Positions 10,415 to 22,423 of a stretch of DNA of 64,000 nt are shown piece by piece. Numbering within the stretch: position 1 is the stretch's first letter; every line of letters begins with the position of its first letter. The stretch is taken from positions 29,971,498-30,035,497 of the forward strand of contig CM075767.1 in assembly GCA_037974665.1 (NCBI GenBank), written 5' to 3'. Both the position numbers and the translations under genes were made by a program. This stretch comes from Ehretia macrophylla. Taxonomy: Eukaryota > Streptophyta > Magnoliopsida > Boraginales > Ehretiaceae. The notes under the pieces are model-generated. The model searched no databases. It saw nothing but the letters and a program-made list of their open reading frames with translations, and was not told the DNA's origin.

Positions 10415-12695
10415 TGTAATACCCGAGCCCGAAATGTGAATTTTCTTTGTTTATTATTTTGAAAATTATATTTCCTTAAATTCTTTGTGAATTAATTGTT
10501 ACATTCTCGCCGACGCAACGTGCATTGCATTTAAGGAGCAATAGCTAGATAACGATTTCTAGTCCTCAGCAAATAGTGAAACTAGTATTTAGATGACTTA
10601 AATTTTATATTTTAAATGTTGCTAGCTTTAATTTATCTTACCTTAGCTGAAACGGCTTTAAAACGCTCAAAATAGGGGCCTTTGACCAAGTTTTTTTAAG
10701 TTGTTGACCTTGACCTTTGACCTTTGACCATTTGTTACTTAAATAAGCTAAAACTAAGCAAAATAAAAAAAAAAGACAGCAGCAAAATAGCAGCAGGCCG
10801 TGAGCTTCCATAGAGAAAAAAAAAACCTTTCACCTACCAAACGATCAATCTTCGCGTGTGCTCGTGCGGGGTGATTTCTGAGGCAACCAACGTTGTTTTC
10901 CCAGCAACTAGGAGTACCTAAGGTGAGGGAAGCATGTTATTTGCGCATTTATACGTTGTGTTTGTTAACTTTGTCAATTTTTAGATTTATCCGTAGATCG
11001 TTACTTAAAGCGATTTGATGCTTCTAGAATGTTCCTTAGCATTTGTAGAACATGTATTTATAGCTTTGAAACATTTTCTGCAGTTAAATGTTGTGATTGC
11101 AACTTGAATTGTGAAACGAATAGTGTTTTGTGAATAGTAAAACCTTGAAACGTTGAAGTTGCGCTGTTATGCTTTCCGTTGATGTAGAAACGTGCTAGGT
11201 ATGCTAGAATGCTAAAATGTGTGGTTTATTTGGGTTGCGTAGAGGAAAAAACGAGAATTAAGCCTTTGGGAAAGTCGGGGTCGTTTAGGTCGACTTTGGC
11301 GTTTTCTCATTTTGCGTGTTGGCATTGCTTCGGGAAGCCTTGGAAGCACTTTTGGTGCGATTATGGCATTGGTTGGGTGTTTGGTTGATGTAGTTGTAGT
11401 TCAAACGAGAAAGGGGGAAATCGGGGCTTTGCGCGAGTTCTAGGGTAAAGTAAGGTTTCGGGGTCTTTAGACGTGCCTTATGGTGACCTAGGAGGGTTGG
11501 CGAAGTCGGTTTCCAGAACCCGTGGCTCGTTTGGAAATGGTAGTGTTTTGATAGTTGGGGCCGATTTGTGTTTTTGTGTGTTTTCTTGTCTTTATGCTTA
11601 TAGAATGCTTAGGATTACTTGAATTACTTGTTTGAGTTGTTTTGGATTGAATTGCTTATCAAATTGCTGCTATCGCGTGTGAGAGTAACCTACTTTGTTA
11701 TTCTCCCACGTGTGGCTTTATCGCTTGTTTATCGCCTTGTATCGAGTCTTGCATTGCATAGTGTCTCGCGCGTGAGTGATGGGCCTCTCTGGGTAGCCTT
11801 GGGTTGCCAGTGTTGGTTGCTCTAGCTCCGCTGCTATTCTCTTTCTCGCTTGGGTTGCCTCCCAGGGAGATTTGGGTCGTAGAATTGATGGATACTTCCG
11901 GGGTATTCCAAACTGGTGTTATAAGGTGGTTTGGGCCGGCGCGTCGTCATCGAATTCGTGTTTGAAAGTTGCTCGTGAAAAGAGTATCGTATCCTTTGAA
12001 TGAGTGTTTGCAGCTTTAAATACTTGCCTTGCTCTATTGTTGGCTTTGGTTGTATCTTTATATGACTTGTATGTATTGCTTGGCTAATTGCATTGCATAC
12101 TCCTCTCATCTCCGTCCTTGAGACCAATTGCCCTCGCTGAGCAATAGTTTTTGCTCATTCCTTTCTATACTATGTTTTTACAGGAGTAGTTGAAGCAGAC
12201 CCTCTCGAGGTAATTGAGGAGGAGGAGCAGGTGGAGGTGTTTCCGTGATAGCACTTACCTGCTTTGCTGGTGGTTGGTTACCAGTTTTGTGCAAACCTTG
12301 TTTGTTATGTATATTGCGTGAAGGACGCTTAATTTTGAGGCTTGTAGCCTTGTATGTATTTTCCTATTTTGAGACCTTTAATGGTCTTTTGTTGTAATGG
12401 ATTAAAGTTTGTAATGTTGTAACTTGTACTCTGATGACTAGTGAAGAAATGCATGCTAATGGCTAATGGTTTAGTGGCATATGTACTTGTGTAGTATGCA
12501 TAGCATTTTTGGTTTGGAAAGTTGGATAATAAGGAATGTATGTTTTATAGAAAGTTGGCTTGTTTTGATTATTTTAAGGCTTTCGCAAGTATTATATTGT
12601 TTTTAGGGTTTCGGATCGTCCGCGGTACAGAGGAGACTCGGTCCGTGTGTCGGGTCCGGGCTTGGCCTTTTGCGGGGTCGGGTCGGGGCGTGACA
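10415..12695 (+). repeat. 3' LTR of element 1 (2281 bp)
   Basis: Nearly identical to the 5' LTR, about 30 substitutions plus length changes in two A-runs and one T-run. It begins right after the purine tract and ends in GTGACA before CCCAG. Confidence 0.95.
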
Positions 12696-12700
12696 CCCAG
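12696..12700. repeat. Target-site duplication CCCAG, right (element 1)
   Basis: Directly after the GTGACA end of the 3' LTR; the spacer then continues with CCTCCACGTG. Confidence 0.95.
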
Positions 12701-12812
12701 CCTCCACGTGAAGCGTAGTTCTCTTGCCCAAGGTGCCGTGGGATTCGATAATAGAAATGTGGTGGTTAAAGTGTCTTAGCAACCCTAACCGGAGAAAAAA
12801 AAATTGAAAAGG

Positions 12813-12931
12813 GGAGTGCAACACGAGGACTTCCAAGGGGGTCACCCATCCTAGTACTACTCTCGCCCAAGCACACTTAACTTCGGAGTTCTGATGGGAT
12901 CCGGTGCATTAATGCTGGTATGATCACACCC
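12813..12931 (-). rRNA. 5S rRNA gene, copy 6
   Basis: First copy right of retrotransposon 1. Class A upstream. Differences: n6 C to U, n20 C to U, n57 C to U (A box), n97 G to U (C box edge). Confidence 0.87.
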
Positions 12932-13489
12932 GTCATGTTGATGACACAATTCCTTTATGCGTTAACGGTTCACAGTCCCAGCCTAGAGAGATGGCCAATT
13001 CAGAAGGCCCAATGGGCTTAACAACATCCCATCCGCTTTAACAACGCAGCATTCTAGCAAGTCGTGATATCGACACGTTGTAGGGCCATCTAAAGTCCCG
13101 CGAGTAAGGTTGTCGTCCGTTTAACAACTCACGTTGTACGATCCGGGAAGGAAAAACATAGGAAAACCAGAAAAGTGGCCCGAAACTGATGAAAACATTC
13201 GATTTTGGACTCCAAAAAGGGCACAGGGTGCAAGCTTGCTGCACCCGTCGTAGAGCTCTCGGAAAGCTTTCCAACGGTATGCTGTTCGCCGCGTAACTCC
13301 ATACGGATCAAAAGTTACGGGCACCGGAGCGACGGAGACCTGGTGGCAAACCCTATGCCCCCGGTTTGCGGGCCCAGCCTCCACGTGAAGCGAAGTTGTC
13401 CTGCCCTAGGTGCCATGGGATTTGATAATAGAAATGTGGTGGATAAAGTATCTTGGCAACCCTAACCGGAGGAAAAAATATTGAATAGG

Positions 13490-13608
13490 GGAGTGCAACA
13501 CGAGGACTTCCCAAGGGGTCACCCATCCTAGTACTACTCTCGCCCAAGCACGCTTAACTTCGGAGTTCTGATGGGATCCGGTGCATTAATGCTGGTATGA
13601 TCGCACCC
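13490..13608 (-). rRNA. 5S rRNA gene, copy 7
   Basis: Only two differences, n20 C to U and n95 C to U. Upstream is a class B variant (TTGGGCTTAG). Confidence 0.9.
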
Positions 13609-14167
13609 GTCATGTTGGGCTTAGAATTCGTTTTTGTGTCAACGGTTCACAGTCCCATCCAAGAGAGATGGACCATTCAGAAGGCCCAATGGGCTTAACA
13701 ACAACCCAACTGCTTCAACAACGCAGCATCCTCGCAAGACGTGATATCGACGCATTGTAGGGCCCTCTAATGTCCCGCGAGTAAGGTTGTCATTCTTTTA
13801 ACAGCTCACGATGTACGATCCGGGAAGGAAAAACATAGCAAAATTAGAATAGTGGCACAAAACTGAAGAAAATTTTCGATTTTGGGCTCCAAAAAAGGGC
13901 ACAGCGAGGAAGCTGGCTACCCCCGTCGTAGAGCTCTCGGAGAGTTTTCCAACGGTATGCTGTGCGCCGCGTAACTCCTTACGGATCAAAAGTTATGGGC
14001 ACCGTAGCGACGGAGACTTGGTCACAAGCCCTACGCCCTCGGTTTGTGGGCCCAGCCTCCACGTGAAGCGAAGTTCTCTTGCCCAAAGTGCCGTGGGATT
14101 CGATAATAGAAATGTGGTGGATAAAGTATCTTGGCAACCCTAACCGGAGGAAAAAAATTTGAAAAGG

Positions 14168-14286
14168 GGAGGGCAACACGAGGACTTCCCAAGGGGTCAC
14201 CCATCCTAGTACTACTCTCGCCCAAGCACACTTAACTTCGGAGTTCTGATGGGATCTGGTGCATTAGTGCTGGTATGATCGCACCT
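14168..14286 (-). rRNA. 5S rRNA gene, copy 8
   Basis: Class A upstream. Differences: n1 G to A (start base), n30 G to A, n57 C to U (A box), n95 C to U, n115 A to C. Confidence 0.85.
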
Positions 14287-14843
14287 GTCATGTTGATGGC
14301 ACAATTACTTTATGTGTTAATGGTTCACAGTCTCTGCCTAGAGAGATAGCCCATTCAGAAGGCCCAATGGGCCTAACAACAACCCATCCACTTTAACAAT
14401 GCTGCATCCTCGCAAGATGTGATATCGACGCATTGTAGGGTCCTCTAATGTCCTGCGAGTAAGGTTGTCGCCCTTATAACAGATCACGATGTACGATCCG
14501 GGGATGAAAAACATAGCAAAATTAGAAAAGTGGCCCAAAATTGATGAAAACGTTCGATTTTGGGCTATAAAAAATGGCACAGCGAGCAAGCTGGCTACCC
14601 CCATCGTAGAGCTCTCGGAGTGCTTTCCAACGGTATGCTGTGCACCACGTAACTCATTACGGATCAAAAGTTATGGGCACCGTAGTGACAGAGACCTGGT
14701 CACAAGCCCTGCGCCCTCAGTTAGCGGGCCCAGCCTCCAAGTGAAGCGAAGTTGCCTTGCCCAAGGTGCCGTGGGATTCGATAATAGAAATGTGGAGGGT
14801 AAAGTATCTGGGCAACCCTAACCGGAGGAAAAAAAATTGAAAA

Positions 14844-14962
14844 GGGGGATAAAACGAGGACTTCCCAGGGGGTCACCCATCCTAGTACTACTCTCGCCCA
14901 AGCACGCTTAACTTGGGAATTCTGATGAGATCCGGTGCACTAGTGCTGGTATGATCGCACCC
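14844..14962 (-). rRNA. 5S rRNA gene, copy 9 (altered 3' end)
   Basis: Length is kept, but the 3' terminal block GTTGCAC is replaced by an A/T-rich string, which would break the terminal helix of the RNA. Also n23 A to G, n35 C to U, n44 C to U, n48 G to C. Class A upstream. Probably non-functional. Confidence 0.8.
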
Positions 14963-15520
14963 GTCATGTTGATGGCACAATTCCTTTATGTGTTATCGGT
15001 TCATAGTCCCAGCCTAGAGAGATGGCCCATTCAGAAGGCCCAATGGGCTTAACAATAACACATCCGCATTAACAACGCAGCATCCTCGCAAGAGGTGATA
15101 TCGACGCATTGTTGGGCCCTCTAATGTCCCGCGAGTAAGGTTGTCGTCATTTTAACAGCTCACGATTTACGATCCGGGAAGGAAAAACTGAGCAAATTTA
15201 GAAAAGTGGCCCGAAACTGATGAAAACGTTCAATTTTGGGCTACAAAAAAGGGCACATCGAGCAAGCTGGCTGCCCCCGTCGTAGAGCTCTCAGAAAGCT
15301 TTCCAACGGTATGCTGTGCGCCGCGTAACTCCTTACAGATCAAAAGTTATGGGTACCGGAGCGACGGACACCTGGTCATAAGCCTTACGCCCTCGGTTGC
15401 GGGCCCTGCGTCCACGGGAAGCGAAGTTCTCTTGCCCAAAGTGCCATGGGATTCGATAATAGAAATGTGGTGGATAAAGTATCTTGGCAACCCTAACCGG
15501 AGGAAAAAAGTTTTTAAAGG

Positions 15521-15639
15521 GGAGTGCAACACGAGGACTTCCCAGGGGGTCACCCATCCTAGTACTACTCTCGCCCAAGCACGCTTAACTTCAGAGTTCT
15601 GATGGGATCTGGTGCATTAATGCTGGTATGATCGCACCC
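15521..15639 (-). rRNA. 5S rRNA gene, copy 10
   Basis: Class A upstream. Differences: n20 C to U, n30 G to A, n47 C to U. The usual GAAAAG next to the 3' end is TTAAAG here, and the second A-run is interrupted, so the T-run terminator is weaker. Confidence 0.88.
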
Positions 15640-16199
15640 GTCATGTTGATGGCACAATTACTTTATGTGTTAACGGTTCACAGTCCCTGCCTAGAGAGAT
15701 GGCCCATTCAGAAGGCCCAATGGGCTTAACAACAACCCATCCGCTTTAACAATACAGCATCCTCGCAAGACGTGATATCGACGCATTGTAGGGCCTTCTA
15801 ATGTCTCGCGAGTAAGGTTGTCGTCCTTTTAACAGCTCACGATGTATGATCCGGGGATGAAAAAAAATAGCAAATTTAGAAAAGTCAACCGAAACTGTTG
15901 AAAACATTCGATTTTGGGTTACAAAAAAGGGCACGGTGAGAAAGCTGGCTGACCCCGTTGTAGAGCTTTCGGAGTGCTTTCCAACGCTATGCTGTGCACC
16001 GCGTAACTCCATACGGATCAAAAGTTATGGGCACCGTAGCGATGGAGACCTGGTCACAAGCCTTCCGCCCTCGGTTTGCGGACCCAGCCTCCACGTGAAG
16101 CGAAGTTCTCTTGCCCAAGGTGCCGTGGGATTCGATAATAGAAAGGTGGTGGATAAAGTATCTTGGCAACCCTAACCGGAGGAAAAAAAATTGAAAAGA

Positions 16200-16318
16200 G
16201 GAGTGCAACACGAGGAATTCCCAGGGGCTCACCCATCGTAGTACTACTCTCACCCAAGCACGCTTAACTTTGGAGTTCTGATGGGATCCGGTGCAATAGT
16301 GCTGGTATGATCGCACCC
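16200..16318 (-). rRNA. 5S rRNA gene, copy 11
   Basis: Class A upstream. Six differences: n23 A to U, n48 G to A, n67 C to U (IE), n81 G to C and n91 C to G (C box), n102 G to U. Probably degenerate. Confidence 0.83.
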
Positions 16319-16877
16319 GTCATGTTGATGGCACAATTCCTTTATGTGTTAACGGTTCATAGTCCCAGCCTAGAGAGATGGCCCATTCAGAAGGCCCAAT
16401 GGGCTTAACAACAACCCATCCGCTTTAACAACGCAGCATCCTCGCAAGAGGTGATATCGACGCATTGTAGGGCCCTCTAATGTCCCGCGAGTAAGGTTGT
16501 CGTCATTTTAACTGCTCACGATTTACGATCCGGGAAGGAAAAACAGAGCAAATATAGAAAAGTGGCCCGAAATTGATGAAAACGTTCGATTTTGGGCTAC
16601 AAAAAAGGACAAATCGAGCAAGTTGGCTGCCCCCGTTGTAGAGCTCTCAGAGAGCTTTCCAACGGTATACTGTGCGCCACGTAACTCCTTACGGATCAAA
16701 AGTTATGGGCACCGGAGCGACGGAGACCTGGTCACAAGCCCTACGCCCTCGGTTTGCGGGCCCTGCCTCCACATGAAGCGAAGTTCTCTTGCCCAAGGTG
16801 CCGTGGGATTCGATAATAGAAATGTGGTGGATAAAGTATTTTGGCAACCCTAACCGGAGGAAAAAAAATTGAAAAGG

Positions 16878-16996
16878 GGAGTGCAACACGAGGACTTCCC
16901 AGGGGGTCACCCATCCTAATACTACTCTCGCCCAAGCACGCTTAACTTCGGAGTTCTGATGGGATCCGGTGCATTACTGCTGGTATGATCGCACCC
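16878..16996 (-). rRNA. 5S rRNA gene, copy 12
   Basis: Two differences only: n20 C to G, n78 C to U. Internal promoter boxes intact. Class B upstream. Confidence 0.9.
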
Positions 16997-17554
16997 GTCA
17001 TGTTGGGGGTAGAAATCCTTTTTGTATTAACGGTCCACAGTCTAAGCCTAGAGAGATGGCCCATTCAGAAGGCCCAATGGGCTTAACAACAACCCATCCG
17101 CTTCAACTACGCAGCATCCACGCAAGACGTGATATCGACGCATTGTAGGGCCCTCTAATGTCCAGCAAGTAAGGTTGTCGTCCTTTTAACATCTCACAAC
17201 GTACGATCTAGGACGAAAAAATAGAACTTAATAAGAAAATTGGCCCGAAACTGATGAAAACGTTCGATTTTGGGCTCCAAAAAGGGCAAAGCGAGCAAGC
17301 TTGCTGCACCCGCCGTAGAGCTCTATGAGAGCTTTCCAACAGTATGCTGTGCGCCGTTTAACTCCTTACAGATCAAATGTTATGGGCACTGGAGTGACGA
17401 AGACCTGGTCACAAGCCCTACCAGTCGGTTTGCTGGCCCAGCCTCCACGTGAAGCGAAGTTGTCCTGCCCAAGGTGCCGTGAGATTCGATAATAGAAATA
17501 TGGTTGATAATGTATCTTGGCAACCCTAACCAGAGGAAAAAAAAATTGAAAAGG

Positions 17555-17673
17555 GGAGTGCAACACTAGGACTTCCCAGGGGGTCACCCATCCTAGTACT
17601 ACTCTCGCCCAAGCATGCTAAACTTCGGAGTTCTGATGGGATCCGGTGCAATACTGCTGGTATGATCGCACCC
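17555..17673 (-). rRNA. 5S rRNA gene, copy 13
   Basis: Class B upstream. Differences: n20 C to G (shared with the previous copy), n23 A to U, n54 A to U and n58 G to A (A box), n107 C to A. Confidence 0.85.
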
Positions 17674-18231
17674 GTCATGTTGGGGGTAGAAATCCTTTTT
17701 GTATTAACGGTTCATAGTCGCAGCCTAGAGAGATGGCCCATTCAGAAGGCCCAATGGGCTTAACAACATCCCATCCGCTTTAACAACGCAGCATCCTCAC
17801 AAGACGTGATATCGATGCGTTGTACGGCCCTCTAATGTCCCGTGAGTAAGGTTGTCGTCCTTTTAACTGCTCACGATGTACGATCCTAGTAGGAAAAACA
17901 TAGCAAAATTAGAAAAGTGGCCCGAAAATGATGAAAACATTCGATTTTGGTCTCCAAAAAGGGCAAAGCGAGCAAGCTTACTGCCCCCAACGTAGAGCTC
18001 TCGGAGAGCTTTCCAACGGTATGTTGTGTGCCGCGTAACTACTTACGGATCAAAAGTTATGGGCACCAGAGCGACAGAGACCTGGTCGCAAGCCCTACGC
18101 CCTCAGTTTGCGGGCCCAGCCTCCACGTGAAGCGAAGTTGTCTTGCCCAAGGTGCCGTGGGATTTGATAATAGAAATTTGGTGGATAAAGTATTTTGGTA
18201 ACCCTAACCGGAGGAAAAAAAATTGAAAAGG

Positions 18232-18350
18232 GGAGTGCAACACGAGGACTTCCCAGGGGGTCATACATCCTAGTACTACTATCGCCCAAGCACGCTTAAC
18301 TTCGGAATTCTGATGGGATCCGGTGCATTAGTGCTGGTATGATCGCACCC
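18232..18350 (-). rRNA. 5S rRNA gene, copy 14
   Basis: Class A upstream, with CTCTATG where most class A units read CTTTATG. Differences: n44 C to U, n70 G to U (IE), n86 G to U and n87 G to A (C box). Confidence 0.85.
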
Positions 18351-18908
18351 TTCATGCTGATGGCACAATTCCTCTATGTGTTAATGGTTCACAGTCCCCG
18401 CCTAGAGAGATGGCCCATTCAGAAGGCCCAATGGGCTTAACAACAACCCATCCGCTTTAACAACGCAGCATCCTCGCAAGACGTGATATCGACGCATTGT
18501 AGGGCCCTCTAATGTCCAGCGAGTAAGGTTGTCGTCCTTTTAACAACTGACGATGTACGATCCGGGACGGAAAAACTGAGCAAAATCATAATAATGGCCC
18601 GAAATTGAAGAAAACGTTCGATTTTGGGTTCCAAAAAAGGGCATAGCGAGCAAGATAGTTGCCCTCGTCGTAAAGAACTCGGAGATCTTTCCAACAGTAT
18701 GTTGTGCGCCGCGTAACTCCTTACGGATCAAAAGTTATAGGCACCGTAGCAACGGAGACCTAGTCACAAGCCTACGCCCTCGGTTTGTGGGCCCAGGCTC
18801 CAAGTGAAGTGAAGTTCTCTTGCCCAAGACGTCGTGGGATTCGATAATAGAAATGTGGAGGATAAAATATCTTGACAACCCTAACCGGAGGAAAAAAAAT
18901 TGAAAAGG

Positions 18909-19027
18909 GGAGTGCAACACGAGGACTTCCCAGGGGATCACCCATCCTACTACTACTCTCGCCCAAGCACGCTTAACATCGGAGTTCTGTTGGGATCCGG
19001 TGCATTCGTGCTGGCATGATCGCACCC
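18909..19027 (-). rRNA. 5S rRNA gene, copy 15
   Basis: Class B upstream. Six differences: n13, n21 U to G, n38 U to A, n50 A to U (A box), n78 C to G, n91 C to U (C box). Confidence 0.83.
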
Positions 19028-19584
19028 GTCATGTTGGGGGTAGAATTCCTTTTTGTGTTAACGGTTCACAGTCCCAGCCTAGAGAGATTGCCCATTCAAA
19101 AGGCCCAATGGGCTTAACAACAACCCATCCGCTTCAACAATGCAGCATCCTCACAAGGCGTGATATCGACGCATTGTAGGGCCCTCTAATGTCCAGCGAG
19201 TAAGGTTGTCATCCTTTTAACAGCTCACGACGTACGATCCGGGACGGAAAAACAGAGCTTAATAAGAAAAGTGCCCTGAAACTAATGAAAACGTTGGATT
19301 TTGGGATCCAAAAAGTGTACAGTGAGCAAGCTGGCTGCCCCCGTCGTAGAGCTCTAGGAGAGCTTTCCAACGGTATGCCGTGCGCCGTGTAACTCCTTAC
19401 GGATCAAAAGTTATGGGCACCGGAGCGACGGAGACTTGGTCACAAGCCCTAAGCCCTCGGTTTGCTGGCCCAGCCTCCACGTGAAGCAAAGTTCTCTTGC
19501 CCAAGGTGCCGTGGGATTCGATAATAGAAATGTGGTGGATAAAGTATCTTGGCAACTCTAACCGGAGGAAAAAAATTGAAAAGG

Positions 19585-19703
19585 GGAGTGCAACACGAGG
19601 ACTTCCTAGGGGGTCATACATCCTAGTACTTCTCTCGCCCAAGCACGCTTAACTTTGGAATTCTGATGGGATCCGGTGCATTAGTGCTGGTATGATCGCA
19701 CCC
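19585..19703 (-). rRNA. 5S rRNA gene, copy 16
   Basis: Class A upstream. Differences: n44, n48, n73 U to A, n86 and n87 (the same C-box pair as copy 14), n97 G to A. Confidence 0.83.
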
Positions 19704-20261
19704 GTCATGTTGATGGCACTATTCCTTTATGTGTTAATGATTCACAGTCCCTGCCTACAGAGGTGGCCCATTTAGAAGGCACAATGGGCTTAACAACAAC
19801 CCATCCGCTTTAACAACGCAGCATCCTCGCAAGATGTGATATCGACGCGTTGTAGGGCCCTCTAATGTCCCGCGAGTAAGGTTGTCGTTCTTTTAACAAC
19901 TTACGATGTACGATCCGGGAAGGAAAAACATAGCAAAAATTGAATAGTGGCCCGAAAGTGATAAAAACGTTCGATTTTGGGCTCAAAAAAAGGGCAAAGC
20001 GAGCAAGCTGGCTGCCCCCGTCGTAGAGCTCTCGGAGGGCTTTCTAACGGTATGTTGTGTGCCGCGTAACTCCTTACGGATCAAAAGTTATGGGCACCGT
20101 AGCGACGGAGACCTGGTAACAAGCCTACGCCCTCGGTTTGTGGGCCCAGCCTCCACGTGAAGCGAAGTTCTCTTGCCCAAGGTGCTGTGGGATTCGATAA
20201 TAGAAATGTGGCGGATAAAGTATCTTGGCAACCCTAACCAGTGGAAAAAAAATTGAAAAGG

Positions 20262-20380
20262 GGAGTGCAACACGAGGACTGCCCAAGGGGTCACACATCC
20301 TAGTACTACTCTCGCCCAAGCACGCTTAACTTCGGAATTCTGATGGGATCCGGTGCATTATTGCTAGTATGATCGCACCC
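20262..20380 (-). rRNA. 5S rRNA gene, copy 17
   Basis: Class A upstream. Differences: n15 C to U, n20 C to A, n44 C to U, n86 G to U, n95 C to U, n100 A to C. The n20 C to A change is shared with the next two copies. Confidence 0.83.
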
Positions 20381-20924
20381 GCCATGTTGATGGCACAATT
20401 CCTTTATGTGTTAATGGTTCACAGTCCTTGCCTAGAGAGATGGCCCAATGGGCTTAACAAGAACCCATCCACTTTAACAACGTAGCATCCTCGCAAGACG
20501 TGATATCGACGCGTTGTAGGGCCCTCTAATGTCCCGCAAGTAAGGTTGTCGTCCTTTTAACAGCTCACGTTGTACGATCCGGGAAGGAAAAACAGAGCAA
20601 AATTAGAAATGTGGCCCGAAACTGATGAAAACGTTCAATTTTGGGCTCAAAAAAAGGGCACAGCGAGCAAGCTGGCTGCCCCCGTCGTAGAGCTCTCGGA
20701 GAGCTTTCCAACGGTATGCTGTGTGCCGCGTAACTCCTTACGGATCAAAAGTTATGGGTACCGTAGCGACGGAGACCTCGTCACAAGCCCTACGCCCTCG
20801 GTTTGTGAGCCCAGCCTCCATGTGAAGCGAAGTTCTCTTGCCCAAGGTGCCGTGGGATTCGATAATAGAAATGTGGTGGATAAAGTACCTTGGCAACCCT
20901 AACCTGAGGAAAAAAATTGAAAAG

Positions 20925-21043
20925 GGAGTGCAACACGAGGACCGCCCAAGGGGTCACCCATCCTAGTACTACTCTCGCCCAAGCACGCTTAACTTCGGAA
21001 TTCTGATGGGATCCGGTGCATTATTGGTGGTATGATCGCACCC
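20925..21043 (-). rRNA. 5S rRNA gene, copy 18
   Basis: Class A upstream. Differences: n17 G to C, n20 C to A, n44 C to U, n95 C to U, n100 A to C, n101 A to G. Its unit is 663 bp because 14 bp were lost near 20440. Confidence 0.83.
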
Positions 21044-21602
21044 CTCATGTTGATGGCACAATTCCTTTATGTGTTAATGATTCACAGTCCCTGCCTAGAG
21101 AGATGGCCCATTCAGATGGCCCAATGGGCTTAACAAGAACCCATCCGCTTTAACAATGTAGCATCCTCGCAAGACGTGATATCGACGCGTTGTAGGGCCC
21201 TCTAATGTCCCGCGAGTAAGGTTGTCGTCCTTTTAACAGCTCACGATGTACGATCCGGGAAGGAAAAACAGAGCAAAATTAGAAAAGTGGCCCGAAACTG
21301 ATAAAAACGTTCAATTTTGGGCTCAAAAAAAGTGCATAGAGAGCAAGTTGGCTGCCCCCGTCGTAGAGCTCTCGGAGAGCTTTCCAACGGTATGTTGTGC
21401 GCCGCGTAACTCCTTACGGATCAAAAGTTATGCGCACCGTAGCGACGGAGACTTGGTCACAAGCCCTACGCCCTCGGTTTGTGGGCCCAGCCTCCACGTG
21501 AAGCGAAGTTCTCTTGCCCAAGGTGCTGTGGGATTCGATAATAGAAATGTGGTGGATAAAGTATCTTGGCAACCATAACCGGAGGAAAAAAAATTGAAAA
21601 GG

Positions 21603-21717
21603 GCAGTGCAACACGAGGACTTCCCAAGGGGTCATACATCCTAGTCTCTCGCCCAAGCACGCTTAACTTCAGAATTCTGATGGGATTCGGTGCATTATTG
21701 CTGGTATAATCGCACCC
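21603..21717 (-). pseudogene. 5S rRNA pseudogene, copy 19 (4-nt deletion)
   Basis: 115 nt long: four bases are missing between the C box and the IE (near 21646), which changes the spacing of the internal promoter and removes part of a helix. Also changed at n10, n20, n31, n44, n47, n86, n87 and n95. Class A upstream. Confidence 0.87.
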
Positions 21718-22276
21718 GTCATGTTGATGGCGCAATTCCTTTATGTGTTAATGGTTCACATTCCCTGCCTAGAGAGATGGCCCATTCAGAAGGCCCAATG
21801 GGCTTAACAACAACCCATCCGCTTTAACAACGTAGCATCCTCGCAAGAAGTGATATCGACACGTTGTAGGGCCCTCTAATGTCCCGCGAGTAAGGTTGTC
21901 GTCCTTTTAATAGCTCAAGATGTACGATCCGGGATGGAAAAACAGAGCTTAATAAGAAAAGTGGCCCGAAACTGATGAAAACGTTCAATTTTGGGCTCAA
22001 AAAAAGGGCATAGTGAGCAAGTTGGCTGCTCCCGTCGTAGAGCTCTCGGAGGGCTTTCGAACGGTATGCTGTTCGCCGCGTAACGCCTTACGGATCAAAA
22101 GTTATGGGCACCGTAGCGACGGAGACCTGGTCACAAGCCCTACACACTCGGTTTGTTGGCCCAGCCTCCACGTGAAGCGAAGTTGTCTTGCCCAAGGTGC
22201 CGTGGGATTCGATAATAGAAATGTGGTGGATAAAGTATCTTGGCAACCCTAACCGGAGGAAAAAAAATTGAAAAGG

Positions 22277-22395
22277 GGAGTGCAACACGAGGACTTCCCA
22301 GGGGGTCACCCATCCTAGTACTACTCTCGCCCAAGCACGTTTAACTTCGGAGTTCTGATGGGATCCGGTGCATTAGTGCTGGTATGATCGCACCC
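22277..22395 (-). rRNA. 5S rRNA gene, copy 20 (near-consensus)
   Basis: A single difference, n56 G to A in the A box. Class A upstream with ATAAAG near -27, GC at -14/-13 and C at -1, and a clean double T-run terminator on the RNA strand. One of the best candidates for an active gene. Confidence 0.93.
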
Positions 22396-22423
22396 GTCAT
22401 GTTGATGGCACAATTCCTTTATG
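22396..22423 (-). promoter_or_regulatory. Class A 5S upstream promoter (example)
   Basis: Read on the RNA strand, this 28-bp stretch has C at -1, GC at -14/-13 and ATAAAG at -27 to -22. This resembles the TATA-like box near -28, GC near -12 and C at -1 known to matter for Arabidopsis 5S transcription. The same arrangement precedes 26 of the 57 copies that keep their upstream flank. Confidence 0.7.

Larger units (their letters stand above)
3194..12695 (+). mobile_element. LTR retrotransposon 1 (Ty3/gypsy chromovirus, probably Tekay/Del clade)
   Basis: A 9502-bp element in complete order: 5' LTR, iMet-type primer site, gag-protease-RT-RNase H-integrase, purine tract, 3' LTR. It is flanked by CCCAG on both sides. 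Removing it and one CCCAG restores an exact 677-bp 5S unit, so the limits are firm. The GPY/F motif and a chromodomain-like integrase tail place it among chromoviruses; long LTRs suggest Tekay/Del, which I hold less firmly. The coding region carries three in-frame stops and two frameshifts, so this copy is not autonomous. Hand count gives about 30 substitutions between the LTRs (about 1.3%), mostly transitions: a fairly recent insertion. Confidence 0.95.
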
